A stretch of DNA of 64,000 nucleotides from Saprospiraceae bacterium (GTDB lineage: Bacteria; Bacteroidota; Bacteroidia; Chitinophagales; Saprospiraceae). The notes beneath the pieces were generated by a model, which made no database searches, was not told the origin of the DNA, and was given only the letters and a program-made list of their open reading frames with translations. This document shows positions 16,091 through 23,961 of this stretch, piece after piece (position 1 is the stretch's first letter; every line of letters starts with the position of its first letter). Position numbers and translations under genes: made by a program. Location of the stretch: positions 82,336-146,335 of the forward strand of contig JAHDHQ010000002.1 in assembly GCA_020631235.1 (NCBI GenBank), read 5' to 3'.

Positions 16091-18418
16091 ATGAAACATT
16101 TAATTTTTGTTTTTACATTGCTCATTTCTTGCCCATTTTTACAAGCACAAAAGGTTGTTATTATCGAAGAAGCTGTAGGGACTTGGTGTGGATGGTGCCC
16201 TCAAGGTTTAACGATGGCAGAGACCTTAACTACATTGTACCCAGGAAGAATATTAGTCTCGGCAATTCATATCAATGACACCATGGAAACGGATGATGGT
16301 TATTTTGATAGTACTGGCCTGGCAGGCTTGCCTACAAGTAATATAGATAGAAGCTTATTAGATCTTGATCCTATCGAATGGATGGATACCATAGAATCAC
16401 AATTAGCGTTAGAAATACCTGCTACGATTAATGTATCAAGAAATTATGAGGCCGATTCTCGAAATTTAGAGATTACGATTTGTGCAGACTTTATGACTTC
16501 TTTGTCCAATGTCGATTATCGATTAGCTGGTATTTTAATTGAAGACGGCGTGACAGGAAATCCACCTTACTTTAATCAAGATAATTTTTACAGTGCAGGT
16601 GACTTGGGCCCAATGGGAGGTTTTGAAGATCTACCCGCTATAGTTAATGCAGAATTTATGGTCTATGACCATGTTAATCGTGGATTAATCAGTGATTTTC
16701 ATGGTGTAGAAAATTCTATACCTGCCAATCCTACAGCAGGCGAAAGTTACTGCACATCACTTACAACTACTTTATCAGATGATTTTGATCCTGAGTACAT
16801 TAAAGCCTATGGCTTACTAATCGATCATAATACTGGATCCATTTTAAATGCAGGAACATCCGCCTATGCGGAAGGTGATTTAAATGCGGTGCCTATGTTT
16901 CACTCTCCTAACCAAACAAAGGCCCAAATTAATGTACCAATAGCTTACGATATCCTAGCCCATGATCCTGATAAACAAGCCTTGAATTTTGAAGTAATTG
17001 GGGATTTACCTTCTTGGCTTAATTTGGTAGCTATTGGTGAAGATGATGCACAACTAATAGGAATCCCTAATGGAGTAGGAAATTTTGATGTGAGCATTAA
17101 AGTGAGTGATGGAATCGATGACAGAACTGAAATTTTTACAGTGGAAGTTGTGGCAGATACTGAGGGCTGGGTTCAGATTGGCGATAAAGTATTTAGTGAC
17201 TTGCCTTCAGAGCATAAATGTTTTAGCGCAATTAATCCAAATAACAATGAAATTTACACCCTCGGCATGTCTCATGATAATGAAGTTTTTAGTTACAAAT
17301 TTGATGGAAGTGAGTGGTCTCAAATGGGTAGTACAATGGCTGGTATCAATTTATTTGGTGACATCGCTGTTAATCCAGTAAATGATGAAGTATGGAGAAT
17401 CTACAGAGAAACAAATAGTTCGATCGTTAGTAAGTTTAATGGTACTGACTGGGAGCAAGTAGGTGATTATTTACCGGTAACAAGCTATCATAGTATTGGT
17501 TTTACCAGCGATGGAAAATGCTATGTCTCTGGATACCGATCAGGTGCGGGAGTCTTAGTATTTCTATGGGATGAAGGATGGATAGAGCTCATGCAGCCCC
17601 AAGCTGAAAATAATCTATTGCGCTGTTCCATGGAGATTGGACCTAATGATGAAATTGTACTATTAGCCAGTGAATTTCTTAATGGGCCCTCATTCTCTAG
17701 AGCTTATATATACAATGGAACTTGGGATCCATTGGGAGGTTTAATTAACCAAAACTTGCCGACAGTCGATGGATCGAACAGCTATCATTCCTTGGCTATT
17801 GGACAGGATGGTACAGTATTTACTGCCATTGCTCATAGTGGATCATTAAATATATATGCTTGGGAAGGTAGTGAATGGGAAACGATTGCACAAGGAATTG
17901 CCGGCTCGGAATTAAATGTGTTTGATATCACAACCAACGATGTAGGAGATTTATTTGTGTATTACGCAGATGGATTTTGCAAGGCTAATTGTGAACAATG
18001 GAATGGCACTTCATGGACAACATTGGGAATTCCATCTTTTACAAAAACACTTCTAGATATATCAGGATTTGTTTACAAAGAGGGCAACCCTGGGATGTTA
18101 TATACAGACAACTATGAAAGTATTGGGAAGCTCTCCGCTAAACGTTATGAGCAAGTGTATTCTTCAATCCAAAAAATAGTCAAAAAGCCAGAATCAATCA
18201 AACTGTTCCCTAATCCTGCCCAAAATAACATCCATGTAGTTTTAAGTAAAAACAACATTGGACCGTATTATATATTTAATCAAAATGGACAGGTGGTACA
18301 ATCTGGAAATACAATTGATGAAGTGATCGATATTAAGGTCTTACCAGCAGGATTTTATACACTTTTTATGCCTGGAGAAAATACGTATGGATCATTCATA
18401 AAAACGGATAATCACTAG
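16091..18418 (+). CDS. secreted Omp28-like protein with cadherin-like domain and T9SS sorting signal
   Basis: This 775-residue exported protein has a signal peptide (~1-20). A thioredoxin-like Omp28-type domain follows, with Cys33-Gly-Trp-Cys36 in VGTWCGWCPQGLTMAE and later LAGLPTSNIDR. Residues ~275-350 resemble a dystroglycan/cadherin-like Ig domain (AYDILAHDPDKQALNFEVIG ... GNFDVSIKVSDGIDD). Residues ~355-690 hold repeated blades of the form KFDGSEWSQMG, KFNGTDWEQVG, WEGSEWETIA and WNGTSWTTLG, suggesting a beta-propeller. The end (KLFPNPAQNNIHVVL ... VLPAGFYTLF) is a T9SS sorting domain. The CGWC motif suggests redox or disulfide activity at the cell surface; the partner is unknown. Confidence 0.85.
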   Translation: MKHLIFVFTLLISCPFLQAQKVVIIEEAVGTWCGWCPQGLTMAETLTTLYPGRILVSAIHINDTMETDDGYFDSTGLAGLPTSNIDRSLLDLDPIEWMDTIESQLALEIPATINVSRNYEADSRNLEITICADFMTSLSNVDYRLAGILIEDGVTGNPPYFNQDNFYSAGDLGPMGGFEDLPAIVNAEFMVYDHVNRGLISDFHGVENSIPANPTAGESYCTSLTTTLSDDFDPEYIKAYGLLIDHNTGSILNAGTSAYAEGDLNAVPMFHSPNQTKAQINVPIAYDILAHDPDKQALNFEVIGDLPSWLNLVAIGEDDAQLIGIPNGVGNFDVSIKVSDGIDDRTEIFTVEVVADTEGWVQIGDKVFSDLPSEHKCFSAINPNNNEIYTLGMSHDNEVFSYKFDGSEWSQMGSTMAGINLFGDIAVNPVNDEVWRIYRETNSSIVSKFNGTDWEQVGDYLPVTSYHSIGFTSDGKCYVSGYRSGAGVLVFLWDEGWIELMQPQAENNLLRCSMEIGPNDEIVLLASEFLNGPSFSRAYIYNGTWDPLGGLINQNLPTVDGSNSYHSLAIGQDGTVFTAIAHSGSLNIYAWEGSEWETIAQGIAGSELNVFDITTNDVGDLFVYYADGFCKANCEQWNGTSWTTLGIPSFTKTLLDISGFVYKEGNPGMLYTDNYESIGKLSAKRYEQVYSSIQKIVKKPESIKLFPNPAQNNIHVVLSKNNIGPYYIFNQNGQVVQSGNTIDEVIDIKVLPAGFYTLFMPGENTYGSFIKTDNH

Positions 18419-18425
18419 AAAGAGA

Positions 18426-18453
18426 AAGGTGTACACGAGGATGTGTACACCTT
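18426..18453. terminator. bidirectional hairpin between convergent genes
   Basis: A perfect 11-base-pair stem (AAGGTGTACAC at 18426-18436 and GTGTACACCTT at 18443-18453) with a 6-base loop lies 7 bases past the stop of the rightward Omp28-like gene and 42 bases past the stop of the leftward repeat protein. T-tracts are weak on both sides, so it may stabilise 3' ends as well as terminate. Confidence 0.6.
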
Positions 18454-18494
18454 ATAAAACTCTCTTATAGCTAATCTTTAGTTCGTCCGAACTT

Positions 18495-21400
18495 TTACTC
18501 TTTTGTTACTTTTATTCCGAAACAGTTAGGATCAGTACAATCTTCTGAACAAACACCTGGAGGTTGTAAGTCCACATACATTCTACAATCTGGATCATTA
18601 GAATCTTCGACCCTTAAAGTCATAAGCATATTCATTCCTGCTGTTCCTGGATCCATTTGGAAAGTAGTAGTTCCTCCATAAGAACCTGTCGAAGGTGTAA
18701 TTCCTGAAGTCGGAGCAAATACAGTATAAGAACTACTTGTGTTAGAACCTGTTACTGATAAATCAAAGGTTATATAATCGTCACTGCTGATAAATGGTGT
18801 ACCATTATCATTACATTGAATATTACTTATGTCTGCCATGATAGAACAAGCATCAGAACATGTTGCTGGAGCTTCGACAGTTGCCGGCAAAGTACAATTC
18901 ATATCCGTTTCGTCCATGATCATGATATCCAAATCGCCACCAGCAATAGGGAATGTTCCAAATGGACCAGAAGGAGTTCCATAACCTAGACCAACTCTAG
19001 AATCATCACCCGTAATTTTATAGGTCATTCCAGTATTTGTTCCTGTTACAGAAATGGTATACTCAAATTGATCATCTGATGGATCCGTAGGTGTACCATT
19101 GTCTAAACAAACGACATTGATTATCGGATCATTTAATAAACAATCTTCATCTGAACATGTAGCCGGTGGATCTACAGTTACTGTGGTTTCACAATTGTCA
19201 ATACTTGAATCTTTTACTATCAAATCTAAAGGACCTCCAGCAATCGGAAATCCCATCATTGTAAATGGTCCCATAGGAGCTCCGTATCCTAAGCCAGTAT
19301 GCATATCATCACCCATAATATCGTAAGTCATGCTTGTGTTATCACCTGTAACTGTGATGGTATATCTAAAAATATCATCTGATGGATCAGTTGGCGTTCC
19401 TGCATCAAAACATTCTGTTGTAACTGTTACGTCTGTAATTGCACATTGAGGGTTGTCACACGCATTCGGTAAGGCATATGGTGCAGTATTGTTACAAGTT
19501 GATGTCGGATTAAAGGCTGCTGTTACATTTCCAGAAGAGCCATCTGCAGCTACTGTAAATGTTGTACTCCCAGTTCCAGAACTACTTCCAACCATTATAG
19601 TTTGAGTATTACCACCTAAAGTAACATCTATATTTTCACCTGTTGGAGCACTTGACCAACTGACAGAGACTTCAACATCCACCAGTGAATTACCTGAACC
19701 ATCCAAATAGCAATTTCCTTCATTAACGGTCATCGTTAAAGAACAACTTGGAGAACAAGGTCCTGGGAGTGTGTATGGCGTAGAACTTGTACACGTCGTA
19801 GTGGTCTGGAAATTAGCGGTCACATTACCTGAACTAGCATCAGCTACAACCATAAATGTAAGCATTTGACTGCCAGATGTTCCTGCTGGACTGACAACCA
19901 TAGTTGTGCCACCTAAGCTGACATCAATGTCTTCACCTGCTGGGGCATTTGCCCAAGTAACTGTGACACTTACATCTACCATGGACGCGGAACCTGTCCA
20001 ATAGCAAGCTCCGGGTGCAGCTGATACGTTTAAGCTACAATCAGGCGTGTCGCATGATTGAGGTAAAGTATATGGTGCTGTACCAGAACATGAAGAAGTA
20101 GGGTTAAATGCTGCTGTTACATTTCCTGTAGATCCATCAGCTGCTACCGTGAAAGTAGTCATACCTGAACCATTACTTGAAGAAACAGTTACCGTCTGAG
20201 TTGCTCCGCCTAAAGTTACATCTATATTTTCTCCTGTAGGTGCATCAGTCCATGTGACAGCCACAACTACATCAACTACAGAGTTGTTTGAGCCATCTAA
20301 ATAACAATTACCTTCCATGACCTGCATCGTAATAGAACAATTTGGTGCACAAGGGGAAGGTAAAGAATATGGACCAGAAGCTGAACATGTCGTAGTCGTC
20401 TGGAAATTAGCTGTTGCATTGCCTGAACTACCATCTGCAGGCACCGTAAATGTTATGGTTTCATTTCCTGGAGTTCCTGTTGGTGTTACCACCATAGAGC
20501 TTCCTGCAAAATTCACATCAATGCTTTCTCCTGTTGGAGCATTAGCCCAACTTACATTTACATCTACATCCACCATTGAAGAACTGCCATTCCAGTAGCA
20601 AGCACCAGGGTTGACTGTTACAAACAATTCGCAATTGGGTGAACATGATGGTGGCAAGTCGACATTTGAAACATCAAAGCAAGAGAATGTTGGCACAAAA
20701 TTAACACTTACAGCTGCTCCTGTTGTACCTGTGGCACCTACAGTTACAGTTTGAGTATGTGTTCCAGAACTTGCGCCTGGTGTATAGCTTACAGTTGTAC
20801 CATCAACGAAGACATCTATACTTTCTCCAGTTGGTGCATTCATCCAGCTAAAAGTGACATCAACATCAACTAGAGAGTTAGTGCCATCAAAAGTACAGCT
20901 TCCGGGTACAACATTATCGATTGTTATATTACATGGAGGTTCACATGAATTAGGAACCGTATAAGTTGTGAAATCATCACAAGAGGTGGTAGACGTAAAG
21001 AAAACATCCACAAAATCATTCGACCCATCAGCAGCAACTGTGAGCGTTACACTTCCAGATCCATTAGGGGTTACCACAGAAATAAAATCAATATTTCCTC
21101 CAAATTGAACTTGAATATCTTCTCCTGATGGAGCATTAGTCCAGCTCACATCTATCGTAAGATCTGTTAATGAATTTGTACCATCCCAAACACATCCATT
21201 ATCTGAAACATTAGTAATCACTAAATCACACGCAGGAGCACAAGGTGGTGGTAAATTTATAGGCGAACTGTCTCCACAAGAAGTGGTGCTAATAAACTGA
21301 ACAAAAATAGTAGAACCACTTCCATCAGCGGGGACCGTTAAAGTTGCCGAATCACTTCCGCTAGTTCCAGAAGGACTTACGGTCGTTGAGATACCGCCTA

Positions 21401-23177
21401 AATCAATAACTATGTCTTCACCAGCTGGAGCATCACTCCAAACGAAGCCAACAGTCACATCAACAACAGACTGACTACCATCCCAATAACAACCACTATC
21501 ACCTAAAGATGTAATCGATAATGAACACATGGGTGTACATGGTGGTGGTAAACTTAATGTGTTATCTGAGTCTCCACAAGAAGAAGTAATACTAAACCCT
21601 CCAAAAACAGTAGGGCTAGATCCATCAGCTGCCAAAGTTATGGTAACCATATCACTCCCGCTTGTTCCTGTAGGAGTTACTGTTTGTATGCTACCGTTTA
21701 TATCTATAATTATATCTTCTCCACTTGGAGCAGCAGACCATGTAAAACCTACACTGACATCAACTAAAGATTGCGACCCATCCCAATAACAAGCACCTGA
21801 TCCTACTGAGGTAATATCAAATACACATGAAGGAGCACATGGGCCAGGCGCATCGTACGATCCAATCGCAGAACAGCTACTTGTAGGCACAAAATAAGCT
21901 ACTACTGAATTACCCGTAGAGCCGTCTGCAGGCACAGTCAATGTCGTACTTCCAGAACCATTAGTTTGTCCACCTACAATAATAGTAGCTTGGGTACCAT
22001 TAATATCTACTGTAATATCTTCTCCTGGAGGTGCATCCATCCAACTGACTGCTACCATTACATCTGCTGTCGAACTAGTTCCATTAAAATTACAAGGCCC
22101 TACAGTAACAGCATCCATGGTCATTGTACAACTAGGCGTACATGCACTAGGCGCTGTAGCACTGCTGTTTGTACCAGCACAGCTTGTTGTTATACTATAA
22201 TTAGCACTTGCTGTTAAAGGTGAACCATCAGCTGGCACAGTGATCACTGTACTCCCAGATCCAGTAGGACCAGACGGCGTGATTGATCCAGCCGTACCAT
22301 TTAAGTCAACATCAATAGACTCTCCAGCTGGTCCGTCACTGTAACTCACTGACACTGTAACATCAGTCAAAGATTGCATAGAACCTGCATCATAGTAACA
22401 AGGTCCTGGAGTCACACCATCTACAGTTAAGATACAAGTAGGTCCTGAACAAGTCTCTACTGCAACTAAATCATCAGCCACACAATCAAATATAATAGCT
22501 CCTCCCGCATCTAAGGCATGAACCCAAACAGTAAAAAAGCTATCTCCACCATAATCGGCTTGAACATCGGCATTAGAAACACAAGCATTATACGTTCCAT
22601 CACCTACTCCAGTAGTCAAAATCACTTTATTGGGGTTATTGGGATCGTCCGCTCCAGATAACTTTCTCAATATTTCTATGGCTAAGCCATCTGAACCTGA
22701 TATTACCACATCAAAACAAAGATTATCCCCTACACATCCTTGACTTACCACTGAAATACTAATCCCCCCACAATTCCAAGGCGAGCATGAAGGTGGACCA
22801 GCAATTATAAAGTCTTCCATACATCCATCTTGCTGTCCAGTTACAGTCACTGTTACTGGCCAAGTCTGATTACCATCTAGTGAGTTACTTAACGAACCCC
22901 CATCAGCACCTAGGGAACCTGAGTCTCCTCCCGAAGTTGTATAGTTATAGCTGAAATTATTTCCATCATTAGGTATTGAAATATCAACTGGAAAATAATC
23001 ATCATCTGTTGGATCTGAGGTTTGATGATTTCTACAAACTTCAGTCGTAAAGTTACCAGAACCACACTGTGCAATTAGGTCTTGGTTTGCAGTTATAAAA
23101 AACAAACATAAAAAAAACACATGTAAAATAGCGTGCAATCTTGGGCGGCACTGCTTCGAATCAGTTAAAAAAGTCAT
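18495..23177 (-). CDS. giant secreted Cys-rich repeat protein (10 type-A and 3 type-B modules)
   Basis: This is a 1560-residue protein with a signal-like N-terminus (hydrophobic ~17-30, then a cut near residue 36). Residues 1-248 are a unique head. Residues 249-1245 are ten tandem modules of 98-102 residues. Each starts near xGxCYWDG, passes VDVxVxxxWxxAPxGExIDV, TxTVxADGS and TxxC, and ends with Pro-rich C-x2/3-C. Residues 1246-1547 are three modules of another type (CxDxGTPTDPSDDxFxY, VTGxNT, GLGYG, FPIAGG, PATCS). Modules 7-8 and 9-10 are more alike in alternation than in sequence, showing a two-module duplication. The end (NCFGIKVTKE) has no recognisable T9SS or gliding sorting domain. 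Likely a surface fibre or adhesin; function unknown. Confidence 0.85.
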   Translation of the reverse strand: MTFLTDSKQCRPRLHAILHVFFLCLFFITANQDLIAQCGSGNFTTEVCRNHQTSDPTDDDYFPVDISIPNDGNNFSYNYTTSGGDSGSLGADGGSLSNSLDGNQTWPVTVTVTGQQDGCMEDFIIAGPPSCSPWNCGGISISVVSQGCVGDNLCFDVVISGSDGLAIEILRKLSGADDPNNPNKVILTTGVGDGTYNACVSNADVQADYGGDSFFTVWVHALDAGGAIIFDCVADDLVAVETCSGPTCILTVDGVTPGPCYYDAGSMQSLTDVTVSVSYSDGPAGESIDVDLNGTAGSITPSGPTGSGSTVITVPADGSPLTASANYSITTSCAGTNSSATAPSACTPSCTMTMDAVTVGPCNFNGTSSTADVMVAVSWMDAPPGEDITVDINGTQATIIVGGQTNGSGSTTLTVPADGSTGNSVVAYFVPTSSCSAIGSYDAPGPCAPSCVFDITSVGSGACYWDGSQSLVDVSVGFTWSAAPSGEDIIIDINGSIQTVTPTGTSGSDMVTITLAADGSSPTVFGGFSITSSCGDSDNTLSLPPPCTPMCSLSITSLGDSGCYWDGSQSVVDVTVGFVWSDAPAGEDIVIDLGGISTTVSPSGTSGSDSATLTVPADGSGSTIFVQFISTTSCGDSSPINLPPPCAPACDLVITNVSDNGCVWDGTNSLTDLTIDVSWTNAPSGEDIQVQFGGNIDFISVVTPNGSGSVTLTVAADGSNDFVDVFFTSTTSCDDFTTYTVPNSCEPPCNITIDNVVPGSCTFDGTNSLVDVDVTFSWMNAPTGESIDVFVDGTTVSYTPGASSGTHTQTVTVGATGTTGAAVSVNFVPTFSCFDVSNVDLPPSCSPNCELFVTVNPGACYWNGSSSMVDVDVNVSWANAPTGESIDVNFAGSSMVVTPTGTPGNETITFTVPADGSSGNATANFQTTTTCSASGPYSLPSPCAPNCSITMQVMEGNCYLDGSNNSVVDVVVAVTWTDAPTGENIDVTLGGATQTVTVSSSNGSGMTTFTVAADGSTGNVTAAFNPTSSCSGTAPYTLPQSCDTPDCSLNVSAAPGACYWTGSASMVDVSVTVTWANAPAGEDIDVSLGGTTMVVSPAGTSGSQMLTFMVVADASSGNVTANFQTTTTCTSSTPYTLPGPCSPSCSLTMTVNEGNCYLDGSGNSLVDVEVSVSWSSAPTGENIDVTLGGNTQTIMVGSSSGTGSTTFTVAADGSSGNVTAAFNPTSTCNNTAPYALPNACDNPQCAITDVTVTTECFDAGTPTDPSDDIFRYTITVTGDNTSMTYDIMGDDMHTGLGYGAPMGPFTMMGFPIAGGPLDLIVKDSSIDNCETTVTVDPPATCSDEDCLLNDPIINVVCLDNGTPTDPSDDQFEYTISVTGTNTGMTYKITGDDSRVGLGYGTPSGPFGTFPIAGGDLDIMIMDETDMNCTLPATVEAPATCSDACSIMADISNIQCNDNGTPFISSDDYITFDLSVTGSNTSSSYTVFAPTSGITPSTGSYGGTTTFQMDPGTAGMNMLMTLRVEDSNDPDCRMYVDLQPPGVCSEDCTDPNCFGIKVTKE
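18537..19442 (-). repeat. three tandem type-B modules
   Basis: These bases encode residues 1246-1547 of the giant repeat protein: three modules of 101, 98 and 103 residues that share a start of the form xxCxDxGTP, a conserved VTGxNT and a Cys-bounded end. They differ from the ten upstream modules in sequence but keep the same length of about 100 residues. Confidence 0.75.
19443..22433 (-). repeat. ten tandem ~100-codon type-A modules
   Basis: These bases encode residues 249-1245 of the giant repeat protein, ten head-to-tail modules of about 294-306 bases. The DNA of the modules has diverged at many synonymous sites while the protein pattern is kept. Modules 7+8 (20037-20630) and 9+10 (19443-20036) form a duplicated pair of identical length (594 bases each). 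Confidence 0.85.
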
Positions 23178-23219
23178 AATATGAGTTATTTGCCTTGCTT
23201 AGTAATATCAAAAAACAAT

Positions 23220-23227
23220 CAAATATA
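23220..23227 (-). promoter_or_regulatory. candidate -7 element of the giant repeat protein gene
   Basis: The minus strand reads TATATTTG, a match to TAnnTTTG, 42 bases before the ATG at 23177. A TTTG at 23252-23255 is about 24 bases further up, slightly beyond ideal spacing. The surrounding spacer (23178-23361) is extremely AT-rich, so chance matches are possible. Confidence 0.35.
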
Positions 23228-23361
23228 AAACTAAATTACTATATATAACTACAAATCGTTAAATAATAGAATATTCTAATATGTAAAAAACTAATGAGTA
23301 ATAAAATATATCTTAGTATTTTAAATTATATAATTTTTCTATAATATTTAAAATGAAATGA

Positions 23362-23928
23362 GTGCAATTAGAATTAGTCCAAATTACTAATACAAATATT
23401 GAACAATATATGTATTGGCAATCTGAAAAACATGACTATCAAGCCTTTAATGGTCCTTATTTTGACAAAGAAAATGAAGAACAAATTCGTAGCAAAAAAC
23501 AAGCTTTTTTAGACGAAATCCGAAAGGATGGGCAGTTACTACATAAAAGATTCATTTGTATTGACCATTCAGAAATTGTTGGCCAAGTGAGCTACTATTG
23601 GCGTTCTATTGAAACTGATTGGTTGGAAATAGGCATTGCGATATACGAAAAACAACATTGGTCAAAAGGCTTCGGACGCAAAGCACTTACTTTATGGATA
23701 AATCATGTATTTGATCAATTCCCTCAAATAGTACGAATAGGTCTCAGTACTTGGAGCGGCAATCATGGCATGATAAAATTAGCTGAAAAACTAGGCCTTT
23801 ACCAAGAAGCTTGCTATAAAAAAGCGCGCATCGTCAAGGGAAAATATTATGATTCTGTCAGCTATGGCATACTAAGGGAAGAATGGACAAAATTAAAAAA
23901 TGAGGGAAGTCTCCACTCCCCTCACTAA
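23362..23928 (+). CDS. GNAT-family N-acetyltransferase
   Basis: This 188-residue protein resembles RimJ/RimL-type GNATs: ICIDHSEIVGQVSYYWR, LEIGIAIYEKQHWSKGFGRKAL with the acetyl-CoA loop (here K-G-F-G-R-K), and RIGLSTWSGNHGMIKLAEKLGLYQEAC. It transfers an acetyl group to an unknown amine in the cytoplasm. The start is odd. The frame opens with GTG 23362 directly after ATG-AAA-TGA (23353-23361), while another ATG at 23358 is in a different frame. The GTG start is used here, and a small change near the start is possible. The last codons overlap a terminator for the opposite strand. Confidence 0.82.
   Translation: MQLELVQITNTNIEQYMYWQSEKHDYQAFNGPYFDKENEEQIRSKKQAFLDEIRKDGQLLHKRFICIDHSEIVGQVSYYWRSIETDWLEIGIAIYEKQHWSKGFGRKALTLWINHVFDQFPQIVRIGLSTWSGNHGMIKLAEKLGLYQEACYKKARIVKGKYYDSVSYGILREEWTKLKNEGSLHSPH
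23891..23924 (-). terminator. intrinsic terminator for the leftward outer-membrane gene, inside the GNAT coding end
   Basis: On the minus strand a stem (TGAGGG and AGT pairing with ACT and CCCTCA, one mismatch, CTCC-type loop of four) at 23901-23924 is followed directly by TTTTTT. It lies 37 bases past the stop of the outer-membrane gene, and on the other strand it encodes the last residues of the GNAT protein. Confidence 0.65.
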
Positions 23929-23961
23929 ATATTAACCAAACAAACTTAAAGCTCTCCAGCT

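Noticed and set aside
16030-16278. Open frame overlapping the start of the Omp28-like gene
   Set aside because: It overlaps a gene with a signal peptide and a CGWC domain in another frame, and its own translation has no recognisable pattern.
21966-22217. Cys/Thr-rich open frame opposite the repeat protein
   Set aside because: Its composition is a by-product of the Ser/Thr/Gly-rich codons on the other strand.
18537-22433. Regular ~300-base repeats, possible CRISPR or other non-coding array
   Set aside because: They are an open frame of ~100-residue modules with synonymous divergence; units are far too long for CRISPR and there are no spacers.
23178-23361. Very AT-rich spacer as a replication origin
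   Set aside because: I see no DnaA-box cluster and no dnaA or similar genes nearby; AT-richness fits divergent promoters.
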